DNA of 64,000 nucleotides from Cyclobacteriaceae bacterium (GCA_019638275.1 JAHBUC010000017.1:33859-97858); one strand, 5' to 3'; shown: positions 52,954 to 61,923, counted from the first letter of the stretch. Notes: a model not told the origin generated them from the sequence alone. Program-made: numbers and translations.

Positions 52954-53922
52954 TTTCTTTTTAGAACTCATTTTACAGAAATTATCCATACCCAGGTGCA
53001 TCAACGCATCGCCCGCATTTACAACGGGGATGTTGTTCAACCCGATGATATAGCCCGTATCGCTGGCAATTACTTTCTCCTTAGTGGTGCCAAACGGATC
53101 GGTAATGGTACCCACCCATTCGCCCTTATGCACCAACTGCCCACACGAAACATTGGCGTGAAATAAACCAGCATGCTTGGCCCGCACCCAACCAGAACTC
53201 CAGATGATCCGGTTCTCTTCTTTCGGCTCAGGCGACCAATCGATCATGTTCAGGTGGTGCATCAATCGTAACGTTCCGGCTATCCCCTCCTCTATGGCTT
53301 GCTGATCAAATCGCAACGATTCACCGCCTTCATACACAATTATATTCTTCCCCTTTTTAGCCGCCTCTTTTCTCAGCGAACTTGGCCGAAAGGGCGCATC
53401 CAGTGTAAAAGGTGCCTTGAAGGCATTGGCCAGTTCCATGTTCTTCTCATTATTTAATACAGCGCGCACTTGCGGATAGTTTGTGCGCATGGCGCCTCCG
53501 GTATGAAAATCAATTCCATAATCAATAAACGGAATAATGTCGTGCGTGACATGCCAGGCCACACGACTGGCCAACGAACCATTTTTGCTTCCCGGAAAAG
53601 AACGGTTCACATCCTTTCCGTCAGGCACTTCACGTGAGAAATTTAAAAAACCATATACATTGATGATGGGCATACACACAATCGTGCCCCGTTTGGGTTG
53701 ATGTAACCCTCCATCCAAAATTCTGCGAACAATTTCCAAACCGTTAATTTCATCGCCATGCATACCGGCCATCAATGCCAGCACCGGGCCGTCTTCCATT
53801 CCGCGCGAAACATAAATCGGAGTATCGATTAAGGTTTGTGACGGCAGACGCGCCACGTTGATTTTAATCTCCTTAAACTCACCGGGTCGGATTTCCTGAT
53901 GTGCGATGCGAACAAGCTTCAT
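52942..53922 (-). CDS. succinylglutamate desuccinylase/aspartoacylase family protein
   Basis: Zinc carboxypeptidase-like protein of 326 residues. Metal ligands are in MHGDEINGLE (His, Glu) and the third in DFHTGG; a substrate Arg region NRSFPGS is also seen. The C-terminal lipoyl-like beta domain (GTITDPFGTTKEKV, IIGLNNIPVVNAGDALMHLG) is typical of this subfamily. It hydrolyses an N-acyl amino acid or, in this operon, perhaps a gamma-glutamyl product. It overlaps the rimK-like gene by four bases (ATGA). Confidence 0.87.
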   Translation of the reverse strand: MKLVRIAHQEIRPGEFKEIKINVARLPSQTLIDTPIYVSRGMEDGPVLALMAGMHGDEINGLEIVRRILDGGLHQPKRGTIVCMPIINVYGFLNFSREVPDGKDVNRSFPGSKNGSLASRVAWHVTHDIIPFIDYGIDFHTGGAMRTNYPQVRAVLNNEKNMELANAFKAPFTLDAPFRPSSLRKEAAKKGKNIIVYEGGESLRFDQQAIEEGIAGTLRLMHHLNMIDWSPEPKEENRIIWSSGWVRAKHAGLFHANVSCGQLVHKGEWVGTITDPFGTTKEKVIASDTGYIIGLNNIPVVNAGDALMHLGMDNFCKMSSKKKEEE

Positions 53923-54830
53923 GCATTCACTTTATCTTTCTGAATTTTCCTTTTACCGGCATGCTTTTCCAGGTATTGAATAATCTTTCCGGCTATATCA
54001 AGCTTCGTAGCCCCTTCAATGCCTTCAAGACCTGGTGAGGAATTCACCTCAACAATGAGCGGCCCGCGTTTGGAGGGCAACAAATCAACACCGGCAATTC
54101 CCAAGCCCATCTTTTTCGCGGCTGCAACCGCTGCTGATTTCTCAGCCCGCGATAATTTTACTACCGTTGCTTTTCCGCCACGGTGCAGATTTGAACGAAA
54201 CTCTCCATCTCGTGTCGCTTCACGTTTCATAGCGCCTACCACTTCTCCATCAACCACGAAGGCACGAATGTCTATGCCCTTTGCTTCTTTTATAAACTCC
54301 TGCACAATGATGCGCGCATGCAAACCATGAAAAGCTTCAATAACAGACTGAGCAGCTTTCTTGTTCTCAGCCAATACAACGCCAAGCCCCTGTGTTCCTT
54401 CCAATAATTTAATTACAACGGGCGCCCCACCCACTGCTTCAATTATCCCCTCTGTATCGCGCGAGTAATCCATGAAAATTGTTTTCGGTAAGCCTAAACC
54501 AGCGCGTGAAAGAATCTGCAAACTTCTCAGCTTATCGCGCGAACGGATAAGGGCCTGCGATTCGATGGCGGTAAAAACTTTCATCATTTCAAATTGCCGC
54601 ACTACGGCAGCGCCATAAAATGTAACGGAAGCGCCAATACGAGGAATAATCGCATCAAAGTAATCCAGCCTGCGACCCTGGTACAGCACAACCGGATTTT
54701 TCTTCTCGATGAAGAGCACACATTTCATGTGATCGATGATCTCCACATTATGACCGCGTTTTTCCCCGGCTTCCTTCAGTCGCCTGGTGGAATATAACTT
54801 CGAATCGCGGGAAAGAATGGCAATGTTCAT
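53919..54830 (-). CDS. rimK: RimK-type alpha-L-glutamate ligase
   Basis: ATP-grasp ligase of 303 residues, the same size as E. coli RimK. ATP-grasp motifs: VVIKLLEGTQGLGVVLAEN, the magnesium-binding EVNSSPGLEGIEGAT and FVVDGEVVGAMKR. In E. coli RimK adds glutamates to ribosomal protein S6 and can make poly-glutamate. Gene order with a zinc protease upstream and a desuccinylase-like gene downstream is often seen, so the three may form a glutamylation and processing pathway; this is inference. Confidence 0.9.
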   Translation of the reverse strand: MNIAILSRDSKLYSTRRLKEAGEKRGHNVEIIDHMKCVLFIEKKNPVVLYQGRRLDYFDAIIPRIGASVTFYGAAVVRQFEMMKVFTAIESQALIRSRDKLRSLQILSRAGLGLPKTIFMDYSRDTEGIIEAVGGAPVVIKLLEGTQGLGVVLAENKKAAQSVIEAFHGLHARIIVQEFIKEAKGIDIRAFVVDGEVVGAMKREATRDGEFRSNLHRGGKATVVKLSRAEKSAAVAAAKKMGLGIAGVDLLPSKRGPLIVEVNSSPGLEGIEGATKLDIAGKIIQYLEKHAGKRKIQKDKVNA

Positions 54831-54842
54831 GAAGAATCGGTA

Positions 54843-55277
54843 TTACTGTTTGGAGATTTTCTTTTTCTTACTCCGGTAAGATAGATTTTTTTTAGTTACG
54901 TCAATCACAAAACGATTACGTAAAATTTTACGACCCAGCAAAATGGGAAAACGGAGCGCATCCCGATCGCTCAGGGAGAACTCCGTCAATATTTCCTCAT
55001 CGAAAAGCTTCACGGTAGTTTTAATGATATACCTGTTTTCGGCTACACCAAAAGAATTCTTAATGAGACGCGTTTCGAATTCGGCAAAAGAAAAAACCAT
55101 CCCTGTAAACTCCGGATGTTCATCATCCAACAGCACAAATTCCAGCACACCATTTTTTACTTCGGCACGCGAGCAATGCAGGCTGCTGGTGTAAGCTCCC
55201 GTATCAATTTTGGCGTGTATATTATATAACCCCAACCCAGGCAAGTCAACCCGATCGGAACGACCTAACGTATGCAT
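54843..55277 (-). CDS. putative ATP-dependent zinc protease (PF05618-type)
   Basis: Protein of 144 residues with a single retropepsin-like half-domain: VDLPGLGLYNIHAKIDTGAY with the DTG, then SSLHCSRAEV and the conserved FPILLGRKILRNRFVIDV at the C-terminus. Although called zinc protease in databases, its catalytic type is aspartate-like and a dimer would be needed. It precedes rimK by 12 bases and is presumably first in the operon. It may cut the product of the ligase. Confidence 0.85.
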   Translation of the reverse strand: MHTLGRSDRVDLPGLGLYNIHAKIDTGAYTSSLHCSRAEVKNGVLEFVLLDDEHPEFTGMVFSFAEFETRLIKNSFGVAENRYIIKTTVKLFDEEILTEFSLSDRDALRFPILLGRKILRNRFVIDVTKKNLSYRSKKKKISKQ

Positions 55278-55328
55278 ACCAGATGTGTTCAGAAGTAAAC
55301 TACGGATTTTCGGAGCAATAAAAAAAGA

Positions 55329-55353
55329 GGCGCTCCCGAAGAATGGAAGCGCC
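55329..55353 (-). terminator. terminator of the DUF2911 gene
   Basis: Stem GGCGCTCCC / GGAAGCGCC (8 of 9 pairs) followed on the minus strand by CTCTTTTTT. It is 170 bases after the DUF2911 stop, with the REP-like repeats in between. Confidence 0.65.
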
Positions 55354-55418
55354 CATATTATTAGAAGTCCTCTCGAAAATATCCCCGAATGTCAGGTTGT
55401 CCAAAGGACTCCTTTTGG

Positions 55419-55472
55419 AGAGCTTGTCGAAACCGATTTGGTAACTCGAATAGCCTTCGACAAGCTCAGGCT
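55419..55472. repeat. REP-like repeat pair (TTCGACAAGCTC core)
   Basis: Core GAGCTTGTCGAA at 55420-55431 and its reverse complement TTCGACAAGCTC at 55456-55467, 24 bases apart. The second core sits inside a short stem: AGCC (55452-55455), the 13-nt core, GGCT (55469-55472). The pattern is the same as at 61924-61985. An additional hairpin CCAAAGG / CCTTTTGG lies just before the first core (55401-55418). Confidence 0.7.
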
Positions 55473-55521
55473 GGCATTTGAAACAGATTCTTGAGATGGC
55501 TTCTAACAGAAAATTAATTCA

Positions 55522-56067
55522 TCAGTATTTAATAGGAATCTTCACCAAGGTGTTCTCCCACGCCAGGTTCATGGTGGCGTTATCCCCCTTTCCGTCAAAC
55601 ACAATACTGAACGTTTCTATTTCCGACTCAGTTTTTCCTGCTGCTACTTTAATACGAGCCACATCTTTGCTTTCATCATACGCGTAAGCACCCCAGGTAT
55701 CCAACTTCGAATTGAAAATTATCGTCCACTCATTTTTATCCGGGATAGTATATAAGGAGTAGGTTCCGGCTTTTAAGGTCTTATCGCCAAACGTTACATC
55801 TTTATACAATTTGATCTCGGTAGTTTCATTGGCACCGGTGCGCCATACTTTTCCATACGCTTCAGTTCCTCCCAGCATGGTTCTGCCCTTTTTGGAAGGA
55901 CGCCCATAAACTACTTTAATAATCGGATCGGCATTTCGGCCATCCGGACGGAAATAAGCAATGTCTGCAGGGCTGGCATCAACTCCCGGGAATTTCTGTG
56001 CAGTTACCTCCTCTGATAAAACAAACAATAAGAGCACAACTACAGCAGCTAGTGAACGTGTTTTCAT
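55522..56067 (-). CDS. DUF2911 domain exported protein
   Basis: Protein of 181 residues with a Sec signal from the ATG at 56067 (LAAVVVLLLFVLSEEVTAQ). DUF2911 stretches are present: IKVVYGRPSKKGRTMLGG, GKVWRTGANETTEIKLYKDV, AGTYSLYTIPDKNEWTIIFN and NLAWENTLVKIPIKY. The family is widespread in Bacteroidota and its function is unknown; the fold is probably a beta-sandwich. It is followed by repeats and a terminator and so forms a single-gene unit. Confidence 0.87.
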   Translation of the reverse strand: MKTRSLAAVVVLLLFVLSEEVTAQKFPGVDASPADIAYFRPDGRNADPIIKVVYGRPSKKGRTMLGGTEAYGKVWRTGANETTEIKLYKDVTFGDKTLKAGTYSLYTIPDKNEWTIIFNSKLDTWGAYAYDESKDVARIKVAAGKTESEIETFSIVFDGKGDNATMNLAWENTLVKIPIKY

Positions 56068-56103
56068 AGTGATTAAGTTTTGGTTAATAATCATGGATAG
56101 AAA

Positions 56104-56131
56104 AAGTGCCCCGAAAAAATCCGGGGCACTT
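56104..56131 (-). terminator. Rho-independent terminator of ffh
   Basis: Perfect 10-bp stem AAGTGCCCCG / CGGGGCACTT with an 8-nt loop. On the minus strand it is followed by TTT and lies about 85 bases past the ffh stop. Confidence 0.75.
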
Positions 56132-56215
56132 CAATTCGACCTGTAAACTATTGGTAAAACGACAATTCGGGGAATTAGGTTTTACCGTTGATGTAACTTA
56201 CACAAAATTTTTCAA

Positions 56216-57547
56216 TTAACGACCAAACGGATTGATGGCCGAGAGTGCCCGCTTGCCACCACCCATTTTATTCATGGTTTTCATCATTTTACGCATGTCA
56301 CCAAATTGCTTTAGTAATTGGTTAACCTGCTGTACCGATGTACCACTGCCCTTGGCTATCCGGTTTTTACGACTTCCGTTTATAACATCCGGATTCTGAC
56401 GCTCTTCCGGTGTCATGGAGCGAATGATGGACTCAATCGGCTTGAATGCATTATCATCAATATCAACACCTTTCAAAGCCTTACCCACGCCAGGGATCAT
56501 GCCCAGAAGGTCTTTCATGTTTCCCATTTTCTTAATTTGTTCCAACTGCGTTAAGAAATCGCTGAGGTCAAATTGATTTTTGCGCAGCTTGGCATTGAGT
56601 CGCTTGGCTTCCTCTTCGTCAAAGGTCTGTTGCGCTTTTTCAACCAATGAAACCACATCGCCCATGCCGAGAATCCGGCCAGCCATACGATCGGGATAGA
56701 AGCGATCAATCGCTTCCATCTTTTCACCGGTTGAAATAAACTTGATCGGCTTCTCTACTACCCTACGGATAGAAAGCGCGGCACCACCACGTGAGTCACC
56801 ATCCAGTTTGGTCAGCACTACACCATCAAAATTCAACCGATCATTGAACGCCTTAGCAGTGTTCACGGCATCCTGACCGGTCATGGAATCAACCACGAAC
56901 AACGTTTCGGAAGGATTGAGCGCTTCTTTCAAACGCGCAATCTCATTCATCATCTCTTCATCAACCGCCAAACGACCGGCCGTATCGACAATCACAATGC
57001 GGTGATTGTTTTTCTTAGCATGATCAATGGCCGCACGGGCAATCTTTACCGCATCTTTATTTTCAGGCTCGGCATACACGTCAACGCCAACCTGTTCACC
57101 CAACACCTTCAACTGGTCAATCGCAGCGGGGCGATAAATATCACAGGCCGTTAGCAACACCTGGCGGCCCTGCTTTTTCAGGTAGTTAGCCAGTTTGCCT
57201 GAGAAAGTTGTTTTACCTGAACCCTGCAAACCAGCAATCAGAATAATGGCAGGGCTTCCGGTTACATTGATGTCGACACTTTCGCTGCCCATCAGTGCCG
57301 TTAATTCATCGTTGGTAATTTTCACCAACAACTGCCCGGGCGAAATGGCCGTCAGCACATTCTGGCCCATGGCCTTCTGCTTGATATCATCCGTAACTTC
57401 CTTGGCAACCTTGTAATTCACATCGGCATCAATGAGCGCCTTGCGGATCTCTTTGATGGTACTGGCTACGTTAATTTCGGTAATTCGACCCTGCCCTTTC
57501 AGTGTTTGAAAGGCCTTATCCAACTTGACACTTAAACTATCGAACAT
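56216..57547 (-). CDS. ffh: signal recognition particle protein Ffh
   Basis: SRP GTPase of 443 residues. G1 loop GLQGSGKT is at 106-113, G3 DTAGRL, G4 TKLDGDSRGGAAL, and the methionine-rich M domain (DLLGMIPGVGKALKG, MRKMMKTMNKMGGGKRA) follows. It binds the 4.5S RNA and signal peptides and delivers nascent membrane proteins to FtsY. Normal in length and all motifs. Divergent from the antiporter gene with 137 bases between starts. Confidence 0.96.
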   Translation of the reverse strand: MFDSLSVKLDKAFQTLKGQGRITEINVASTIKEIRKALIDADVNYKVAKEVTDDIKQKAMGQNVLTAISPGQLLVKITNDELTALMGSESVDINVTGSPAIILIAGLQGSGKTTFSGKLANYLKKQGRQVLLTACDIYRPAAIDQLKVLGEQVGVDVYAEPENKDAVKIARAAIDHAKKNNHRIVIVDTAGRLAVDEEMMNEIARLKEALNPSETLFVVDSMTGQDAVNTAKAFNDRLNFDGVVLTKLDGDSRGGAALSIRRVVEKPIKFISTGEKMEAIDRFYPDRMAGRILGMGDVVSLVEKAQQTFDEEEAKRLNAKLRKNQFDLSDFLTQLEQIKKMGNMKDLLGMIPGVGKALKGVDIDDNAFKPIESIIRSMTPEERQNPDVINGSRKNRIAKGSGTSVQQVNQLLKQFGDMRKMMKTMNKMGGGKRALSAINPFGR

Positions 57548-57684
57548 AAAAATGTATTTCTGATCTATTAATAATAGACTGCAAAGTTAACCGCTATTTT
57601 ATAACGGGGAAATCCGATTCCAATACGTGTTGCCAGCCTCATTTTAGTATCTTTAGGCTTAGAAAAATGCATCTGTACGCATAA

Positions 57685-59160
57685 ATGAATCTGACCGCAG
57701 AAAATATCTTACTCCTGAGCTCCATCCTGTTGTTTCTGAGCATACTGGCCAGTAAAACATCATACCGGGTAGGCGTACCCGCGCTGATCATGTTCTTGCT
57801 GTTGGGTATGCTGGCGGGTTCGGAGGGCATCGGCAAGATCAACTTCAATGACCCAAAGCTGGCCCAATTCATTGGCGTAATTGCGCTGAATTTTATTCTC
57901 TTTTCCGGGGGGCTTGATACCAAATGGGAAAGTGTGCGCCCGGTACTATGGAAAGGGATTACCCTATCCACCGTTGGGGTACTCATTACGGCTGTTTCGC
58001 TGGGTGTGTTTGCCCATTACCTGATGGGTTTTACCTTGCTGGAAGGCATGCTGCTGGGCGCAACGGTCTCCTCAACGGATGCAGCTGCGGTGTTTTCGAT
58101 TTTACGGGGAAGAAATATCGGGCTCAAGAAAAATCTTGGACCAACGCTGGAACTGGAAAGCGGAAGTAACGATCCAATGGCGTACTTCCTCATGGTAAGT
58201 TTGCTGCTTTTGTTCAAACAACCCGATAGCGGATTTCTGGAACTGGCCCCATTCTTTTTAAAGCAAATGATTATTGGTGCAGGGTTAGGTTACCTGATGG
58301 GCCGCTCCATGACCTTCATCATTAATAAAATCAACCTTGATGTTGACGGGCTATACCCCGTGCTGGTAACTGCATTGGTTTTGTTCACGTTCTCCGTTAC
58401 CGACTTTGTTGGCGGTAACGGATTTCTTGCCGTATATATCAGCTCGGTAATTTTGGGTAACTCCAACTTCATTCACAAGAAAAGCTTGATCCGCTTTTAC
58501 GATGGAGTGGCCTGGCTGATGCAAATCATCATGTTCTTAACGTTGGGGCTTCTTGTTTTTCCATCTGATATTCCACCCATTGTAGGCCCCGGCATATTGC
58601 TTTCACTCTTTCTGATTTTTGCTGCACGGCCTTTGAGTGTCTTTATAAGCCTGGCATTCTTCCGCATGCGCTTCCGCGAGAAGTTGTTCATCTCGTGGGT
58701 AGGATTGCGGGGCGCAGTACCCATTGTCTTTGCAACCTATCCCATGTTGGCGGGTGTGGATAAAGCCAACGAAATTTTTAACATCGTATTCTTCATTACG
58801 GTAACATCCGTAATCCTTCAAGGTACAACTCTCTCTTCTGTTGCAAAATGGTTACATCTTTCCGTGCCGGAAAAAATCAAGAAGCGCTCTCCGCTGGAAC
58901 TGGAATTGGTTGACTCGTTCAAATCGGAATTACTGGAGATTGAATTGAACGAAAGCAATCCGGTTGTTGGCAAGTCGATTGTACAGCTTTCCTTTCCTAA
59001 AACAGCTATCATCATCATGATTAACCGGCAAGGAAAATTTATCAGGCCCGGTGGCTCAACGGTTTTAGAAACGGGAGACAAACTGGCCATACTTGCCGAC
59101 AACAAAGAAACCATTCCGAAAATTTACGAATCGTTGAATGTTAAATATTCGTTCGTTTAG
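57685..59160 (+). CDS. CPA1-family potassium/proton antiporter with TrkA-C domain
   Basis: Membrane antiporter of 491 residues: about 13 helices with the CPA motifs LGATVSSTDAAAVFSIL and ELESGSNDPMAYFLM, then RGAVPIVFATYP. A C-terminal TrkA_C regulatory domain (about 400-491, e.g. FPKTAIIIMINRQGKFIRPGG) follows. Resembles NhaP2/CvrA potassium/proton antiporters, which regulate K+ and osmotic balance; sodium transport is also possible. Its end overlaps the moeA stop by four bases. Confidence 0.9.
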   Translation: MNLTAENILLLSSILLFLSILASKTSYRVGVPALIMFLLLGMLAGSEGIGKINFNDPKLAQFIGVIALNFILFSGGLDTKWESVRPVLWKGITLSTVGVLITAVSLGVFAHYLMGFTLLEGMLLGATVSSTDAAAVFSILRGRNIGLKKNLGPTLELESGSNDPMAYFLMVSLLLLFKQPDSGFLELAPFFLKQMIIGAGLGYLMGRSMTFIINKINLDVDGLYPVLVTALVLFTFSVTDFVGGNGFLAVYISSVILGNSNFIHKKSLIRFYDGVAWLMQIIMFLTLGLLVFPSDIPPIVGPGILLSLFLIFAARPLSVFISLAFFRMRFREKLFISWVGLRGAVPIVFATYPMLAGVDKANEIFNIVFFITVTSVILQGTTLSSVAKWLHLSVPEKIKKRSPLELELVDSFKSELLEIELNESNPVVGKSIVQLSFPKTAIIIMINRQGKFIRPGGSTVLETGDKLAILADNKETIPKIYESLNVKYSFV

Positions 59161-60341
59161 CGAAACGGAATAAAAGGAAATACCTCACCAGCCTGAAATG
59201 CAGAACGATCGGCCGGGAGTTCCAGAAAACCATTCACCGCTTTCAGGTTTGCAAAATCACCTGAACCACCTCCGGGTATTGGTGTAGCGATTAGTTTTCC
59301 ATTTTCATGCTCCGCATGCACCTGAAGAAAATAAGTAAGGGGTGGCTTAAATTCCGTTGATGAAGTAAGTATGGCTGTTTGCTCAGCTGATTTCACACCC
59401 ATGCTGTGCTGCATCCACGGCTTGATGTATCGATAGAAACATAAAAAGGTTGACACCGGATTTCCTGGAAGCGCGAACACAACCTTGTTTTCTACCGTAC
59501 CAAACCAAAATGGTTTTCCCGGTCGCTGGCTTACCTGGTGAAAAAGTTTGGTCACGCCAAGTTCGGTCAATGCATCCGGAATAAAATCAAACTTTCCTTT
59601 CGACACACCACCAGAAAGGATGAGCACATCATAATCCTGCATCAACAACTGCAATTCGTGCAGCACTTCCTCGCGTGTGTCGTTCAAATGAAACGCTGAA
59701 GCCTGCCACCCCATTTCACGCATGGCCGCCTGAAGGGCATACGCATTCGACCGCCTGATTTGATGAGCCTGTGGTGCGGCATCAATATCAACCAACTCAT
59801 CACCTGACGAAATAATGGCTGTGCGTGGAAAGCCATAAACCTTCACCTCTGCCTTACCTACCGATGCCAGCAACGCAACCTCTGCCGGTGAGATGTGTTG
59901 ACCTTCTGTCAGCAATACATCGTCTTGACGGGCATCACTTCCTTGATGATGAACATTCATACCGGCAGTAACCGCTTGCAGTTGAATCGTGGCAACACCA
60001 TCCTTTATTTCAATATCTTCATAACGGACAACAGCATCCGTACCTTCCGGCAACACCGCTCCCGTCATTACCTCCAAACAATGGCTTTCATCCAACAATA
60101 CCTTTGCAACTGCGCCTGCGGGCTGAATGCCTTCAACCTGATACGACTTGTACGTTCCGAACGAAGCACTTCGAATGGCGATTCCATCCATCGCTACCCG
60201 GTTGAATGGTGGTAAATCCCGATCGGCCAACACCGCCTCAGCCAAAACCCGATTAACGGCTTCGGCTAAAGGAACCAGGGTGATTGCGTGTGGAGCAGAT
60301 ACCTGCTGAATAATCCGTGTGGCTTCCGTTACGCTGATCAT
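59157..60341 (-). CDS. moeA: molybdopterin molybdotransferase MoeA
   Basis: MoeA of 394 residues from the ATG at 60341 (MISVTEATRIIQQVSAPHAI); the longer frame adds 35 unrelated residues. It inserts molybdate into adenylylated molybdopterin. Conserved parts: ADRDLPPFNRVAMDGIAI, the MoCF-binding loop LILSGGVSKGKFDFI and FALPGNPVSTFLCF. The start codon overlaps that of the divergent moaC gene. It ends against the antiporter with a four-base overlap. Confidence 0.94.
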   Translation of the reverse strand: MISVTEATRIIQQVSAPHAITLVPLAEAVNRVLAEAVLADRDLPPFNRVAMDGIAIRSASFGTYKSYQVEGIQPAGAVAKVLLDESHCLEVMTGAVLPEGTDAVVRYEDIEIKDGVATIQLQAVTAGMNVHHQGSDARQDDVLLTEGQHISPAEVALLASVGKAEVKVYGFPRTAIISSGDELVDIDAAPQAHQIRRSNAYALQAAMREMGWQASAFHLNDTREEVLHELQLLMQDYDVLILSGGVSKGKFDFIPDALTELGVTKLFHQVSQRPGKPFWFGTVENKVVFALPGNPVSTFLCFYRYIKPWMQHSMGVKSAEQTAILTSSTEFKPPLTYFLQVHAEHENGKLIATPIPGGGSGDFANLKAVNGFLELPADRSAFQAGEVFPFIPFR

Positions 60342-60843
60342 GAATTCTGCTAACTTTGAAAATGTGAGGAAAGGTAAAAAATTAACACACACCGATGCAT
60401 CCGGTAATCCGCAAATGGTGGATGTATCGGCTAAAGCGGTTACCAAACGAACGGCCCGCGCGCAGGCTATCGTATGGGTTGGTAAAGAAATAATTCAACT
60501 CATTAAAAATCAGGAGCTGACAACCAAAAAAGGGCCCGTATTTCAAACCGCCATACTTGCCGGTGTTATGGGTGCAAAAAAAACTGCCGACCTTATTCCA
60601 CTGGCTCACCCAATCGGTATTGAAGATTGCAAGATTACCATACACAACACCACTGACTCCATACTAATTGAAAGTGTTGTTTCCATTGGCTCTAAAACCG
60701 GTGTAGAAATGGAGGCACTTACGGCAGTGAGTATTGCTGCACTAACCCTGTATGATATGTGTAAGGCCCTGTCACACGATCTCGTGATCCGCGAAATCAA
60801 ACTGATGGAAAAAACAGGAGGTAAAAAAGACTTTAAACGCTAA
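60340..60843 (+). CDS. moaC: cyclic pyranopterin monophosphate synthase MoaC
   Basis: MoaC of 167 residues. It turns the MoaA product into cyclic pyranopterin monophosphate. Conserved motifs: MVDVSAKAVTKRTARAQA, GVMGAKKTADLIPLAHPIGI, EMEALTAVSIAALTLYDMCK (active-site Lys) and the C-terminal KTGGKKDF. The ATG at 60340 overlaps the moeA ATG on the other strand; a GTG at 60364 is an alternative start. Usually hexameric and cytoplasmic. Confidence 0.93.
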   Translation: MNSANFENVRKGKKLTHTDASGNPQMVDVSAKAVTKRTARAQAIVWVGKEIIQLIKNQELTTKKGPVFQTAILAGVMGAKKTADLIPLAHPIGIEDCKITIHNTTDSILIESVVSIGSKTGVEMEALTAVSIAALTLYDMCKALSHDLVIREIKLMEKTGGKKDFKR

Positions 60844-60914
60844 CACAAAGTGGTTTGTGGGGCACGAACCACAGTAAATTTTAGGATTGCATGCGGATAC
60901 TCAGATACTAGTTT

Positions 60915-61502
60915 ATGAATATCGCTGTCATTAATGGATTGATATTAGCCGGAGGGAAAAGCTCGCGCATGGGCCGCGACAAATCCCTGATCGATTACCA
61001 CGGCAAACCGCAGCGCGAATACTTGTTTGAACTCCTCTTACCCTTCTGCGAAAGTGTTTACCTGTCATGCAAAAGCATCGTTAACATTCCAAAAGAATTC
61101 AATCCATTGGCGGATGCTTTTGATGTTGACACACCACTGAACGGAATCTTATCTGCATTTAAACTCAATCCAAATAGTGCATGGCTTACCGTTCCGGTTG
61201 ACATGCCCTATGTTAATGTTGACACGATTCAATACCTGCTGGACCATCGCAATACGAAAAAAATTGCCACTTGTTTTTGGGATTCAACCGGTAAACTACC
61301 CGAACCGTTGCTTACGCTTTGGGAACCGCATGCAAGCACTTTATTATCAGACTACTATAGCACGAGTGGCTTTAGCCCGCGCGAGTTTTTAGTCATGAAC
61401 CAGGCACACTGCATACCACCACACCATCCAAATTGGCTCAAAAACATAAATTCCGAGCAGGATTTGAATCAATACTTTGATTCCTTACATGACCGTTTTT
61501 GA
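60915..61502 (+). CDS. mobA: molybdenum cofactor guanylyltransferase MobA-like
   Basis: Nucleotidyltransferase of 195 residues with the GT-A-like start LILAGGKSSRMGRDKSLIDY, the metal-binding VPVDMPYV, and PLLTLWEPHA. It transfers GMP to the molybdenum cofactor to form the bis-MGD cofactor. It is in a molybdenum cofactor gene group, which supports MobA over a sugar nucleotidyltransferase. No MobB-like domain is fused. Confidence 0.87.
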   Translation: MNIAVINGLILAGGKSSRMGRDKSLIDYHGKPQREYLFELLLPFCESVYLSCKSIVNIPKEFNPLADAFDVDTPLNGILSAFKLNPNSAWLTVPVDMPYVNVDTIQYLLDHRNTKKIATCFWDSTGKLPEPLLTLWEPHASTLLSDYYSTSGFSPREFLVMNQAHCIPPHHPNWLKNINSEQDLNQYFDSLHDRF

Positions 61503-61767
61503 GACAATAAAAATTATTTCTGGTTTCAGCACTTCCTGATTTGAAACACGAATGTGATAAATCGATTGATTGCTTAATTCAACACTGAATCGGTAATCGC
61601 TTAAGAAACAGGGAAATAAAAAATATCCATGCATCCCGGATACTTTTTAGCACCATTCTTGTTTTACACTTGGGCGTGAAGGTTCACAGAAGAATATCTT
61701 ACATAAAAAAGAAAATGCACCAAGGTGCTTAGTACTTTAGTGCATTGTCTATAAATCTGTTTTGGCT

Positions 61768-61893
61768 ATGAAAACAACCGCTAAACAACACATCAATCCC
61801 ATTAACCGCGACCTGGTCATAATTTTTGTGGCCGGTATGGTAATGGCTATCGGACTGGTTACTGCTGGAATCCTATTGGCCAGTCAGTTATAA
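61768..61893 (+). CDS. small single-helix membrane protein, 41 residues
   Basis: Begins with MKTTAKQHINPINRDL, then a membrane helix (IIFVAGMVMAIGLVTAGILL) and ends in ASQL. It starts with an ATG and stops at TAA. The helix length, the charged N-terminus and a hydrophobic segment with small residues (Gly, Ala) look like a genuine small membrane protein. A 7-bp long-range stem (AATGCAC / GTGCATT at 61714-61746) and an inner hairpin (GCACCAAGGTGC) precede it. No family is recognised; expression is unproven. The 265 bases between mobA and this gene hold no other gene. Confidence 0.5.
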   Translation: MKTTAKQHINPINRDLVIIFVAGMVMAIGLVTAGILLASQL

Positions 61894-61923
61894 CTGATGT
61901 TACGCAACAAAACTGCGAGTCCA

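Noticed and set aside
61624..61642. Possible mobA terminator (TATCC / GGATA)
   Set aside because: Only five base pairs, a long loop and a distance of 120 bases from the stop; too weak to list.
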